Origin: Streptomyces sp. NWU339
Lineage (GTDB): Bacteria > Actinomycetota > Actinomycetes > Streptomycetales > Streptomycetaceae
NCBI RefSeq assembly: GCF_003143855.1
Contig: NZ_QFRK01000002.1
Location: 62,001 to 126,000, forward strand
Length of the DNA stretch: 64,000 nt
Direction: 5' to 3'
The notes under the pieces were generated by a model. It was not told where the DNA came from. It was given only the letters and a program-made list of their open reading frames with translations, and made no database searches. Position numbers and translations under genes: made by a program. Shown here in pieces: positions 25,875-34,804 of the stretch. Each line of letters begins with the position of its first letter. Position 1 is the first letter of the stretch.

Positions 25875-26582
25875 ATGAACTCCCGTCAGCGCCGCGGCGT
25901 GATACTCCTGCTCCTGTCGGTCCTGTGCGCCCTCGGCGCGTTCGCCGGCGTGCTGTCCGTCATCAGTGACGTGAACTCCAAAGTCGGCCCCGAGGTCGCC
26001 GCGTACCGGCTGAAGACCAGCGTGGCGCCCTATACCGAGCTCAGTACCGGCCAGTTCGAAAAGGTCCGGATGCCCGAGAGGTGGCTGTCCCAGAACGCCG
26101 TCACCGACCTGGACGAGATCCAGGGCAAGATCGCCGTCACCACGCTGCGGAAGGGCTCTCTTCTGCAGAACGACATGATCGTGAACCAGCCCGCCCTGAA
26201 GCCGGGGCAGCAGGAGGTCGCCATCATGATCGATGCCGCGACCGGTGTCGCCGGCAAGATCACACCGGGATCGACGGTCAACGTCTACGCCACCTTCGCC
26301 GGAGCGCAGCAGGGTGACCCCGCCCAGTCCAAGATCATCGTAACGAACGCCAAGGTCCTCGACGTCGGCCGGATCACCGCCCTCGAGCCCGACGAGGAGA
26401 AGCGAGGGCGGCAGCCCACCGACGGCGTCCCGATCACCTTCGCGCTGTCCACCATCGACGCCCAGCGCATCACCTACGCCGAGTCATTCGCCCAGCGTGT
26501 CCGGCTCGCGCTGGTCGCCCCCGGCAGCGACACCACCGTCCCGGACTCCCAGCGGACGTACGAACTCGCAAAGGACAAGTGA
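25875..26582 (+). CDS. CpaB/RcpC-like Flp pilus assembly protein (SAF domain)
   Basis: 235 residues. One N-terminal membrane helix (RGVILLLLSVLCALGAFAGVLSV) is followed by a SAF-like beta-clip domain (TSVAPYTELSTGQFEKVRMPE...) and an RcpC-type region (VAIMIDAATGVAGKITPGSTVNVYATF). In Tad systems it sits outside the membrane and supports pilus assembly. It ends 7 nt before the CpaE-like gene. Confidence 0.88.
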   Translation: MNSRQRRGVILLLLSVLCALGAFAGVLSVISDVNSKVGPEVAAYRLKTSVAPYTELSTGQFEKVRMPERWLSQNAVTDLDEIQGKIAVTTLRKGSLLQNDMIVNQPALKPGQQEVAIMIDAATGVAGKITPGSTVNVYATFAGAQQGDPAQSKIIVTNAKVLDVGRITALEPDEEKRGRQPTDGVPITFALSTIDAQRITYAESFAQRVRLALVAPGSDTTVPDSQRTYELAKDK

Positions 26583-26589
26583 GAGCCGC

Positions 26590-27843
26590 ATGCCCACGAG
26601 GATCCTCCCGGCGGTCGGCGACGCGGACGCGGTGCGGTCCATCACCACACTGCTCAGTCAGCTTCCGGACGCCGAGCCGGTGGCTCCGGTGGCCGACTCC
26701 ACCCAGCTCATCGACACCCTCGCGCGCCTGGCCGCCGAGTCGGTCGACGAGCTGCCCGAGGTCGTGATCGTCCACGAGCGGATCGGTCCCGTCCCGGCAC
26801 TGGAGCTGATCCGCGAAGTCGCCCTGCGCTTCCCCGCCGTCGGCGTCATCCTCGTCACCTCGGATGCGAGCCCCGGCCTGTTCCAGGCCGCGATGGACTA
26901 TGGTGCCCGCGGCCTGATCGCCCTCCCGCTCAGTTACGAGGAACTCGGCAGCCGCGTCCAGGCGGTGGCCCAGTGGTCGGTCGGCGTACGCCGTCATCTG
27001 GGCGCGAGCGGCGACGTCTTCACCGGCGTCGGCGGCACCGTCGTCACGGTCAGTGGGGCGAAGGGCGGCGTAGGGACGACCCTGACGGCGATCCAGCTGG
27101 CCCTCGCCGCACAGGCGTCCGGCCGAGCCGCAGCCCTGGTCGACATGGACCTCCAGACCGGCGACGTCGCCTCCTACCTGGACGTCCAGTTCCGTCGCTC
27201 GGTCGTCGACCTCGCGGCGGTCACCGACATCTCCCCGCGCGTCCTCGCCGACGCCGTCTTCCGGCACGACACCGGTGTCGCGCTGCTGCTCGCCCCCGCC
27301 GAGGGCGAACGCGGTGAGGACGTCACCGACCGCGCCACCCGGCAGATCGTCAGCGCCCTGCGCTCCCGCTACGAGGTCGTCGTCATCGACTGCGGAGCCC
27401 AGCTCGGCGGGGCGGGCGCGGCGGCGGTCGAGATGGCCGGCACGGCGCTCCTGGTCACCACGCCGGACGTGGTGGCGGTCCGGGGCGCCAAGCGGACGGT
27501 GCGGATGTGGGAGCGGCTGCAGATCCGCAAGGCCGAGGAGACCACGGTGGTCGTCAACCGTCACACCCGGGCCACGGAGATCCAGCCCCCGCTGATCCAG
27601 AGGATCACCGGCACAGTGGTCGCGGCGACCGCGGTCCCCGCCAACTTCAAGGAACTGCAGAGCGTCGTGGACGCGGGCCGTGTCCACGAGCTGGAGAGCA
27701 AGAGCACGGTGAAGCAGGCCCTGTGGGGCCTGGCCGGCGAACTCGGCCTGGTCAAGGCCACCGAGGGTGCCCACAAGGCCGGTCGACTGCGCGGCGACCG
27801 GGGATCGGTCAACCTCCGGCGGCGCAAGGACCAGAGGGAATGA
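26590..27843 (+). CDS. TadZ/CpaE-like localisation ATPase (MinD/ParA family)
   Basis: 417 residues. An N-terminal receiver-like domain without a clear phospho-Asp (about 1-135) precedes a ParA/MinD ATPase with deviant Walker A SGAKGGVGTTLT. A Walker B-type VVIDCGAQL follows. In Tad systems this protein places the machinery at one cellular site. The start lies 7 nt after the cpaB-like stop, with AAGGA inside that gene's end as ribosome site. The C-terminus is basic (RLRGDRGSVNLRRRKDQRE). Confidence 0.9.
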   Translation: MPTRILPAVGDADAVRSITTLLSQLPDAEPVAPVADSTQLIDTLARLAAESVDELPEVVIVHERIGPVPALELIREVALRFPAVGVILVTSDASPGLFQAAMDYGARGLIALPLSYEELGSRVQAVAQWSVGVRRHLGASGDVFTGVGGTVVTVSGAKGGVGTTLTAIQLALAAQASGRAAALVDMDLQTGDVASYLDVQFRRSVVDLAAVTDISPRVLADAVFRHDTGVALLLAPAEGERGEDVTDRATRQIVSALRSRYEVVVIDCGAQLGGAGAAAVEMAGTALLVTTPDVVAVRGAKRTVRMWERLQIRKAEETTVVVNRHTRATEIQPPLIQRITGTVVAATAVPANFKELQSVVDAGRVHELESKSTVKQALWGLAGELGLVKATEGAHKAGRLRGDRGSVNLRRRKDQRE

Positions 27844-27845
27844 GG

Positions 27846-28253
27846 ATGCTGACGATGCGAAGGGCGCGTGACCGAGTCCGGAACCGGGAACGGGACCGGG
27901 GCCAGGTCACCATCGAGTTCCTCGGTATGACACCGGCGATTCTCGTGACGTTGGTGGTGCTGTGGCAGCTCGTGCTGGTGGGATACACGTTCACCCTCGC
28001 GGGGAACGCCGCGGACGAGGCGGTACGGGCGGGGACGGCAACGGAGCGGGCCTGGCGCCAGGGCGCCTGCCGCGAGGCCGGGTTGGACAAGCTGCCCGAC
28101 GCGTGGAAGGGCGCCGCGACGGTGAACTGCACGACGGCGGGCGGCCATGTCACGGCCGAAGTGAAGCTGAACGTCCCCGTGCTGTTCCCCGGCACAGCCG
28201 ACTTCCCCTTCGATGTGACGGGCACCGCGGGCGCGGTGGAGGAGGTGGACTGA
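27846..28253 (+). CDS. TadE-like minor pilin
   Basis: 135 residues. Basic N-terminus then RDRGQVTIEFLGM, with Gly19 before the cleavage site, Glu at +5 and Phe at +6, followed by a membrane helix. This is the TadE pseudopilin pattern. Two Cys in the mature part may pair. Candidate ATGs at 27840, 27846 and 27855 are in frame; 27846 has GAGGGA six bases upstream. The 27840 ATG would overlap the cpaE-like stop as ATGA. Confidence 0.85.
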   Translation: MLTMRRARDRVRNRERDRGQVTIEFLGMTPAILVTLVVLWQLVLVGYTFTLAGNAADEAVRAGTATERAWRQGACREAGLDKLPDAWKGAATVNCTTAGGHVTAEVKLNVPVLFPGTADFPFDVTGTAGAVEEVD

Positions 28254-28254
28254 C

Positions 28255-28611
28255 ATGCCGTACCACCACAGGCGCCGTGACCGGGGCCAGGCGGCGATCG
28301 AGTTCCTGGGCTTCATCCCGGTCCTGATCATCGTCGGCATGGCCGTCGTACAACTCGGCCTGATCGCGTACACCGCCCAGCAGGCCGGCACCGCGGCCCG
28401 AGCCGCGGCGCGCAGCGCCTCGCTCGACCGGGGCACCGGGCAGGCCTGCACCGCCGCCGTCAGCGGCTGGCTCGCCGACGGCACCGACTGCCGGGCCGCG
28501 TACGGCGGCGACGAGGTCACCGTCACCGCCACGATCGACATCCCCTCGATCGTCCCCGGCTGGGACTTCGACCCGGCACGGAAGTCCGCCACGATGCCGA
28601 TCGACCACTGA
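28255..28611 (+). CDS. TadE-like minor pilin, second copy
   Basis: 118 residues. Same layout as its upstream neighbour: RDRGQAAIEFLGF (Gly11, Glu at +5), a membrane helix, then a short mature part with two Cys. ATG begins one base after the preceding stop. Together the two pseudopilins probably prime or regulate pilus assembly. Confidence 0.86.
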   Translation: MPYHHRRRDRGQAAIEFLGFIPVLIIVGMAVVQLGLIAYTAQQAGTAARAAARSASLDRGTGQACTAAVSGWLADGTDCRAAYGGDEVTVTATIDIPSIVPGWDFDPARKSATMPIDH

Positions 28612-28729
28612 CGCCGCCGCCCGGCCGCCGGTCACCACACCGACTGACCGCCGGTCACCACCACCGCCGACCGGCCGTCGGCCACCGACGACCGTCCAGG
28701 ACGAAAACGAGGAGAGGAGCACCGGACTC

Positions 28730-30067
28730 ATGAGTCTGCGGGCACGTATCAACTCCCCAGAGGAGAAGGGAAGCCGGGGCGAGGACGGTCACCGGGTCGC
28801 CGCCTACCGCGCCAAACTCCTCGAGGAGATCGACCTCGCGGAGATGAGTTCGATGGCCGCCGCCGAGCGCCGGGTGCGCCTGGAGCGGGTGCTCGGGCAC
28901 ATCATCAGCCGTGAGGGCCCGGTCCTGTCCACGGTCGAACGCTCCCAGCTGATCCGCAGGGTCGTCGACGAGGCCCTGGGCCTCGGCATCCTGGAACCGC
29001 TCCTGGAGGACGCCTCCATCACGGAGATCATGGTCAACGGCCCTGACGCGATCTTCGTCGAGCGCGGCGGCAGGGTGGAACAACTGCCCCTGCGCTTCGC
29101 CTCCAACGACCAGCTCATGCAGACGATCGAGCGCATCGTCTCGACCGTCAACCGCCGCGTGGACGAGTCCAACCCGATGGTCGACGCACGCCTCCCCTCC
29201 GGTGAACGCGTCAACGTCATCATCCCGCCGCTGTCCCTGACCGGTGCCATCCTCACCATCCGCCGCTTCCCGCGCTCCTTCACCCTTCAGGAGCTCATCG
29301 GACTCGGCTCCCTCGACGAGCCCATGCTGTACCTGCTCGCCGGCCTGGTGCAGGCGCGGTTCAACGTCATCGTCTCGGGCGCGACGGGCACCGGCAAGAC
29401 GACCCTCCTCAACGCCCTGTCCGGGCTGATCCCGGAGGGTGAACGCATCATCACCATCGAGGACTCGGCCGAACTCCAGCTCCAGCAGCCGCACGTCATC
29501 CGCCTGGAGTCCCGCCCGCCGAACGTCGAGGGCAAGGGCCGGGTCACCATCCGCGACCTGGTGCGCAACTCGCTGCGCATGCGCCCCGACCGCATCGTCG
29601 TCGGAGAGGTCCGCGGCGGTGAGTCCCTGGACATGCTCCAGGCCATGTCCACCGGCCACGACGGATCCCTCGCCACCGTCCACGCCAACAGCGCGGAGGA
29701 CGCCCTGATGCGACTCCAGACCCTCGCCTCCATGTCGGAGGTGGAGATCCCCTTCGTGGCCCTCCACGACCAGATCAACAGCGCCGTCGACGTCATCGTC
29801 CAGCTCACCCGCTTCGCCGACGGCGCCCGCCGCATCACCGAGATCGCCCTGCTGGAGAGCCACGGGGGCGAACCGTACCGGCTGGCCACGGCCGCCCGCT
29901 TCAACGCGCAGCCGATGACCGCCGACGGCCGGATCCACGGCGCGTTCGAGTACCACCCGCTGCCGCGTCGCACCGCCGACCGCCTCTACATGGCGAGCCA
30001 GGCCGTTCCCCAGGCCTTCGGCATCGCCCAGTCCACCGACCAGCTCGCCGCCCGAGAAGCCAGGTAG
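28730..30067 (+). CDS. tadA: TadA/CpaF assembly ATPase
   Basis: 445-residue secretion/pilus motor ATPase. Walker A GATGTGKTT is at about 217-225, the Asp box ITIEDSAELQL follows, then Walker B RPDRIVVGEVRGGE and the His box GHDGSLATVHANS. The N-terminal domain has the CpaF pattern (GILEPLLEDASITEIMVNG). Hexameric cytoplasmic motor that powers pilin polymerisation. GGAGAGGAG precedes the ATG after a 118-nt spacer. Confidence 0.94.
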   Translation: MSLRARINSPEEKGSRGEDGHRVAAYRAKLLEEIDLAEMSSMAAAERRVRLERVLGHIISREGPVLSTVERSQLIRRVVDEALGLGILEPLLEDASITEIMVNGPDAIFVERGGRVEQLPLRFASNDQLMQTIERIVSTVNRRVDESNPMVDARLPSGERVNVIIPPLSLTGAILTIRRFPRSFTLQELIGLGSLDEPMLYLLAGLVQARFNVIVSGATGTGKTTLLNALSGLIPEGERIITIEDSAELQLQQPHVIRLESRPPNVEGKGRVTIRDLVRNSLRMRPDRIVVGEVRGGESLDMLQAMSTGHDGSLATVHANSAEDALMRLQTLASMSEVEIPFVALHDQINSAVDVIVQLTRFADGARRITEIALLESHGGEPYRLATAARFNAQPMTADGRIHGAFEYHPLPRRTADRLYMASQAVPQAFGIAQSTDQLAAREAR

Positions 30068-30078
30068 GAACCGTCCCC

Positions 30079-31023
30079 ATGGATCTGCAGAACCTGATCA
30101 CGCTGACCACGGGCGTCGCCCTGCTGACCTGCGTCCTCGCCGTCGTGGGCGTGCACTCCTACGCCATGGGCAAGGCGCAGCGGCAGGTGCTGGTGGACCG
30201 GCTCTCGGCCACCGGCCAGATCCCCGTCGTCGGCCGTCGGCGCCACTTCCACGGCCTGGACCGCCGCCTGCGCCGCACCAGGACCGGCAAGAAACTGGAA
30301 CTGCGCCTGGCGGCCACCGGCCTGGACATCACCCCGGGCGAGTTCTTCGTCTCCATGCTCGCCACGGTCGCCGGCCTCTGGCTCACCGGCCAGGCCATGC
30401 TGGCCCCCTTCTTCGGCCCGCTCGCCGGACTCCTGGGCATCTGGGTGGCTTTCCAGTTCCTCAACTGGCAACGCCAGAAACGCATCGAGAAGTTCATCAA
30501 CCAGCTTCCGGAGCTGTCCCGCATCCTCGCCAACGCCACCCAGGCCGGCCTGGCCCTCCGTACCGCGATCGGCATGGCGGCGGAGGAACTGGAGGCCCCG
30601 GCGGGCGAGGAACTGGCGAAAGTAGCCGACCAACTGGCGGTGGGCGCCTCGATGGACGACGCACTGGGCGAACTCACCGACCGCCTTCCCTCCCGCGAGC
30701 TGGTCGTCCTGGTCACCACCCTGGTGCTGTCCAACCGGGCCGGCGGCCATGTGGTGAGCGCGCTGCGCAACCTGACGGAGACGCTGGAGGAGCGCAAGGA
30801 GACCCGGCGCGAGGTCCGCACCCAGCTCTCCCAGGTCAGCATGACGTCGTACGCCGTTCCCGTCCTGGGCGTCGGCTCCCTGTTCCTGATGAACGGGGTG
30901 AAGGACGGCGCGCTGGAACGCATGACCGGCTCCCCGGTCGGCCAGGCCGCGGTCGTCATCGCCTTCGGGCTCTACGCCGTCGGCTTCGTCCTCATCCGCC
31001 GCATGTCCCGCATCGACGTCTGA
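30079..31023 (+). CDS. tadB: TadB inner-membrane platform protein
   Basis: 314 residues with a T2SSF domain (INQLPELSRILANATQAGLALRTAIGMAAEEL...). Membrane helices lie near the N-terminus (VALLTCVLAVVGVHSYAMG), around residues 92-130 and at the C-terminus. It forms the membrane platform with TadC and couples to TadA. Starts 11 nt after tadA. Confidence 0.91.
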   Translation: MDLQNLITLTTGVALLTCVLAVVGVHSYAMGKAQRQVLVDRLSATGQIPVVGRRRHFHGLDRRLRRTRTGKKLELRLAATGLDITPGEFFVSMLATVAGLWLTGQAMLAPFFGPLAGLLGIWVAFQFLNWQRQKRIEKFINQLPELSRILANATQAGLALRTAIGMAAEELEAPAGEELAKVADQLAVGASMDDALGELTDRLPSRELVVLVTTLVLSNRAGGHVVSALRNLTETLEERKETRREVRTQLSQVSMTSYAVPVLGVGSLFLMNGVKDGALERMTGSPVGQAAVVIAFGLYAVGFVLIRRMSRIDV

Positions 31024-31042
31024 GCGGAGAGGAGCACCCGAC

Positions 31043-31930
31043 ATGGCACTTCTGCTCGCACTGACCATGGCCGTCGGCGTCTGGGGCGTCTTCGCCGGCA
31101 TCCGCATGTACCGGGCCGAGGCGAAACTCCCCAGCGACCTGGCCCTCGCCCTGGAGGTCGGCTCCACCCGCACCGGCGCGGTCGACTCCCTGGTCGACCG
31201 CCTCGGCATGCGCTACGCCCCGGCCGTACTGCGGGCCATGGGCCCCAAGCAGGTCGCCAAGTACCGCCGCAAGATCGACCTGGCGGGCAACCCCGGCGGC
31301 CTCACCATCGACCGCTACGCCGCCCGCCGCGCGGTCTACGGCTTCCTCGGCGGCGTCGGCTTCCTGGTCTTCCTCATGCGCGGCCAGCTCTTCGTGGCCC
31401 TGCTGCTGCTCGCCTTCGGCGCGTTCTGGACGGAGGTCGGCATCTGGTCGGCGATCCGCATCCGCAAGGACGTGATCGAGCGCACGCTGCCCGACTTCCT
31501 GGACGTCCTCGCGGTCGTGGTGAGCGCGGGCCTCGGATTCCGCCAGGCCCTGGACCGCGTGGCCGCGAGGTACGAGGGCCCCTGGGCGGACGAACTGCGC
31601 ATCACCCTGCGCCAGATGGACCTCGGCATGAGCCGCCGCCAGGCCTTCGCGGAACTCCGGAGGCGGAACGACTCCGAACAGGTCGCCATGTTCGTCACGG
31701 CGCTGCAGCAGGGCGAGGAACTGGGAGCCCCGATCGTCGACACGCTGGTGGCGCTGGCGAAGGACATGCGCCGCACGGACGCGCAGAACGCCCGCCGCAA
31801 GGCCGCCCGCGCGGTTCCCAAGGCCACCATGATGATCACCACGTTCATGGTCCCGGCCACGATGATCCTCCTCGGCGCCGGCCTGATCCTCGGCTCCGGC
31901 ACCGACTTCGGCTCGATCACGGGCGAGTAG
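31043..31930 (+). CDS. tadC: TadC inner-membrane platform protein
   Basis: 295 residues with a T2SSF domain (DFLDVLAVVVSAGLGFRQALDRVAARYEGP...) and paired helices before and after it. Partner of TadB in the Tad platform. Starts 19 nt after tadB with GGAGAGGAG upstream. Confidence 0.9.
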   Translation: MALLLALTMAVGVWGVFAGIRMYRAEAKLPSDLALALEVGSTRTGAVDSLVDRLGMRYAPAVLRAMGPKQVAKYRRKIDLAGNPGGLTIDRYAARRAVYGFLGGVGFLVFLMRGQLFVALLLLAFGAFWTEVGIWSAIRIRKDVIERTLPDFLDVLAVVVSAGLGFRQALDRVAARYEGPWADELRITLRQMDLGMSRRQAFAELRRRNDSEQVAMFVTALQQGEELGAPIVDTLVALAKDMRRTDAQNARRKAARAVPKATMMITTFMVPATMILLGAGLILGSGTDFGSITGE

Positions 31931-31946
31931 GACGGGGCAGGGTGCC

Positions 31947-33515
31947 ATGACGATCGAGAGGGAACGCACGGTGCGGCTCCGCCGCCTCCCCAGAGCTGCG
32001 GAGATCACCACCCCACCGGCGGGCACGGTCCTCCCGGAGCACGTCCGCACGGGAGCGCCGGACATCCCGGTGACGTCGGTGACGCCGGCGCTGCCACCGG
32101 GCTGGGAGCTGACGGCAGCGGGCCGGGTGAACGCCCTGGCAGCCGACGCCCGGCCCTCCCAGGGACCACCCGCGGCCGACGGCGAAAGCCGCACAGGTGG
32201 TGCGGGCGGGAATGAGTTCCCGCCGGCCGAAAACCGGGGCACCCTCCACGCGCCCGCACCGGACGTCGACATCCAGATCAACGCCCTTCAGGCCCTGTGC
32301 CGACAGGTGTTCGGTTTCCGGCTGGCGATGATCGCACTGGCCGCCCCCGCCGCCCTGCTCAACGCGAGTCCCGGCTGGGGCACCCGCCTCGTCGGCATCG
32401 CGGTGGTGGTCACCTTCATGGCCTCCTACGTCCTCTTCCGGGACTGGGAACGCTTCGGCCCCCTCCTCCTGCGCCACCCCACGCTCCTCGCGGTGGACAC
32501 CGCCTTCGGTGCCCTGCTCCTCATCTCGGCGGGCCCGGACACCACCCTCGCCTACGTCAGCGTCTGCACGCCGCTCCTGGCCGGCCTGGTCTACGGCTGG
32601 CGGGGCGCGGCCGTCTTCGCGTCCCTCCAGGGCCTGGTCCTGCTGCTGGTCTACGCGGCCGTGGAGAACCCGCACGCGAGCCTGGCGGAGACCTCGCTCC
32701 TGCCCGGCCTCTGCGTGGTCGCGGGGGCGGCCGGCTCCACCCTGCGCGGCCTGATGCTCCGCTTCGGCGCGGCGACCCAGGCCCTCACCACGGTCCAGGC
32801 CCGCCTGGCCGTCACCGAGGCGGTCGGCGCGGAACGCGCCCGCCTGGCCCGGGAGATGCACGACTCGGTGGCCAAGACGCTGCACGGAGTCGCCCTGGCG
32901 GCGGACGGACTGGCCGGTTCGGCGGGCGCGCGGCACATGGAACCGGAGCTGGTGAAGCAGCAGGCAGAACTCGTCGCCCGCTCGGCCCGCCGCGCGGCGG
33001 CGGAGTCCCGTGAACTGCTGGCCGATCTGCGCCGCGAGTCCGACCCGGCCCAGGGCACGGACGTCCTGGAGGAACTGGCGGCGCGCACCCACGACTTCAG
33101 CACGCGCACCGGCCTGCCGACGACCTACCGTCCGACCGTCGACCACACGGTGGTCCCACCAGTGCCGCCGGCTGTGGCCCGCCAGATCCTCACCATCGCC
33201 TCGGAGGCCATGGAGAACGCCCACCGCCACGCGGAACCGACCCGGGTCGACGTCCGCGCGGGCGTCCACGGCGACCTGCTCCGCATCAGCGTCCACGACG
33301 ACGGCCGCGGGCTCCCACCCGGCACCAGCCTCGAACAGCTCCGCCGGGCAGGCCACTTCGGCCTGGTCGGTATGGTCGAGCGGGCCGCCTCCGTCGGGGC
33401 CCGTATCCGCATAGGCCGGGGCACACAGGCCCACGGCACGGAGGTCCGTCTGGAACTCCCGCTGGCGGCCGTGATGACGCCGGGCCCGAATCCGGCGGAA
33501 GGCAGGGCCGCATGA
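31947..33515 (+). CDS. Sensor histidine kinase, NarL/DesK-type (HisKA_3)
   Basis: 522 residues. A 105-residue Pro/Gly-rich N-terminus precedes about five membrane helices (residues 120-270), a dimerisation/phospho-acceptor segment LAREMHDSVAKTLHGVALA and an ATPase domain with SEAMENAHRHAE (N box) and VHDDGRGLPPG (G box). Stop overlaps the response regulator start (ATGA). It sits right after tadC and before the pilin gene, so it probably senses a membrane or surface cue for piliation. Confidence 0.92.
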   Translation: MTIERERTVRLRRLPRAAEITTPPAGTVLPEHVRTGAPDIPVTSVTPALPPGWELTAAGRVNALAADARPSQGPPAADGESRTGGAGGNEFPPAENRGTLHAPAPDVDIQINALQALCRQVFGFRLAMIALAAPAALLNASPGWGTRLVGIAVVVTFMASYVLFRDWERFGPLLLRHPTLLAVDTAFGALLLISAGPDTTLAYVSVCTPLLAGLVYGWRGAAVFASLQGLVLLLVYAAVENPHASLAETSLLPGLCVVAGAAGSTLRGLMLRFGAATQALTTVQARLAVTEAVGAERARLAREMHDSVAKTLHGVALAADGLAGSAGARHMEPELVKQQAELVARSARRAAAESRELLADLRRESDPAQGTDVLEELAARTHDFSTRTGLPTTYRPTVDHTVVPPVPPAVARQILTIASEAMENAHRHAEPTRVDVRAGVHGDLLRISVHDDGRGLPPGTSLEQLRRAGHFGLVGMVERAASVGARIRIGRGTQAHGTEVRLELPLAAVMTPGPNPAEGRAA

Positions 33516-34450
33516 CCGAGCAGACGCCGTACCCGTCCCCCCACTCCCGGAGAGGAGGCAGCCCCGTGCAGCCGCCGCCGAACCCCTTCGAGAACGCCCC
33601 ACCACCCGCCGTGCTCCGGGTGGTCGTGGCCGACGACAACCCGGTGGTCCGCGCCGGCCTCACCGCCCTGCTCTCCGGCCGCGAGGACATCTCGGTCGTG
33701 GCGGAAGCGGCGGACGGCAGGCAGGCGTACGAGGCGGCCCACGAACACCGCCCCGACGTCGTCCTCCTGGACGTCCGCATGCCGGGCGTGGACGGCATCT
33801 CCGCCCTCCCGTACCTGGTGCGGATCGCCCCGGTCGTGATGCTGACGTACAGCAGGGAGTCGGAGATCGTCCAGGAGGCCCTGCGCAGGGGAGCGGGCGG
33901 CTACCTGGTCCACGGCGAGTTCACGGCGGACCAGCTGGTGTCGGCGGTACGGGACATCAAGCACGGCAGACCGCACTTCACCCCGACAGCGGCCGGGGCG
34001 TTGCTGGCGCAACTGCGTCAGGGGATGGGTACGGGTCAGGCGCTACCGGAGGGGCTGGGGCGGACGGGGGTCATTCCTCCGAGTGTGCAGGCGAGTTCGG
34101 ATGGATTCGGGCTTCCGCGCATCCCGGATCCGCCTACTTCTTCGGAAAACCTTTCGCGGCTGCAACCGAATGTGGCACAGTCGATGTCTGGGTGGGCAAG
34201 CGGCCGCCCGGCTGCTCCCGACAGGTCGAGGTTCCAACTGAGCACCAGGGAGGCGGAGATCATGGACCTCATCGCGTCCGGCATGACCAACCAGCAGATC
34301 GCCGCCACGTGCTTCATCAGTGAGAAGACGGTCAAGAACCACATCAACCGCATCTTCGCGAAACTCCACAGCACGAGCCGTTCCGAGGCCGCCGCGAAGT
34401 GGCTGGGCACGGCACCGGGTTCGGACCGAGGGACGGGTGACCTGCGGTGA
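33512..34450 (+). CDS. NarL/FixJ-family response regulator
   Basis: 312 residues. A receiver domain starts at about residue 36 (LRVVVADDNPVVRAGL) with the phospho-Asp in VVLLDVRMPG. A ~70-residue linker follows, then a LuxR-type HTH (LSTREAEIMDLIASGMTNQQIAATCFISEKTVKNHINRIFAKL). Coupled to the histidine kinase by ATGA overlap. The GGGCCC array immediately downstream, in front of the pilin gene, is a candidate target. The linker is less GC-biased in codon use than the two domains. Confidence 0.92.
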   Translation: MTEQTPYPSPHSRRGGSPVQPPPNPFENAPPPAVLRVVVADDNPVVRAGLTALLSGREDISVVAEAADGRQAYEAAHEHRPDVVLLDVRMPGVDGISALPYLVRIAPVVMLTYSRESEIVQEALRRGAGGYLVHGEFTADQLVSAVRDIKHGRPHFTPTAAGALLAQLRQGMGTGQALPEGLGRTGVIPPSVQASSDGFGLPRIPDPPTSSENLSRLQPNVAQSMSGWASGRPAAPDRSRFQLSTREAEIMDLIASGMTNQQIAATCFISEKTVKNHINRIFAKLHSTSRSEAAAKWLGTAPGSDRGTGDLR

Positions 34451-34483
34451 CGGTACGGGGGACGAGGAGCCGGGCCGGTGATT

Positions 34484-34509
34484 GGGCCCGGGATTGGGCC
34501 CTGGGGCCC
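34484..34509 (+). promoter_or_regulatory. GGGCCC box array upstream of Flp pilin gene
   Basis: Three GGGCCC boxes at 34484, 34496 and 34504, with TTGGGCCC context twice. The same triple pattern, in the same orientation to the gene, precedes the large prepilin-like gene at 24535. The pilin start is about 98 nt downstream. Alternative reading: a weak terminator of the regulator operon. Confidence 0.65.
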
Positions 34510-34606
34510 TCTGGCGGGCGGGGAAATTCGCCGTACCTTACTGATGTCGAAAGCGGCACCGCGAAGAAAGCGGAAGCCGCAACCGCGTCAGCCGGAGGGG
34601 AACACC

Positions 34607-34804
34607 ATGAGCAACTGGATCAACACGACGGTCACGTACCTCCAGTCCCGCGCAGCCCGCAACGACAAGGGCCAGACCGCGGTGGAGTACCTGGGCATCA
34701 TCGCGGTGGTCGTGGCGATCGTACTGGCGATCACGGGGACGGATCTCGGTCAGTCGATCTTCGACGCGATCACGGCCAAGATCGGCGAGGTCACCGGCGG
34801 TTGA
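34607..34804 (+). CDS. Flp-type major pilin
   Basis: 65 residues. MSNWINTTVTYLQSRAARNDKG is followed by the cleavage region G22|QTAVEYLG and a hydrophobic helix, then a short tail ending EVTGG. Glu at +5 and Tyr at +6 are the Flp signature. GGAGGGG precedes the ATG at six bases. After cleavage by a prepilin peptidase it should polymerise into the Tad fibre. Its stop overlaps a TTG start of the next gene. Confidence 0.92.
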   Translation: MSNWINTTVTYLQSRAARNDKGQTAVEYLGIIAVVVAIVLAITGTDLGQSIFDAITAKIGEVTGG

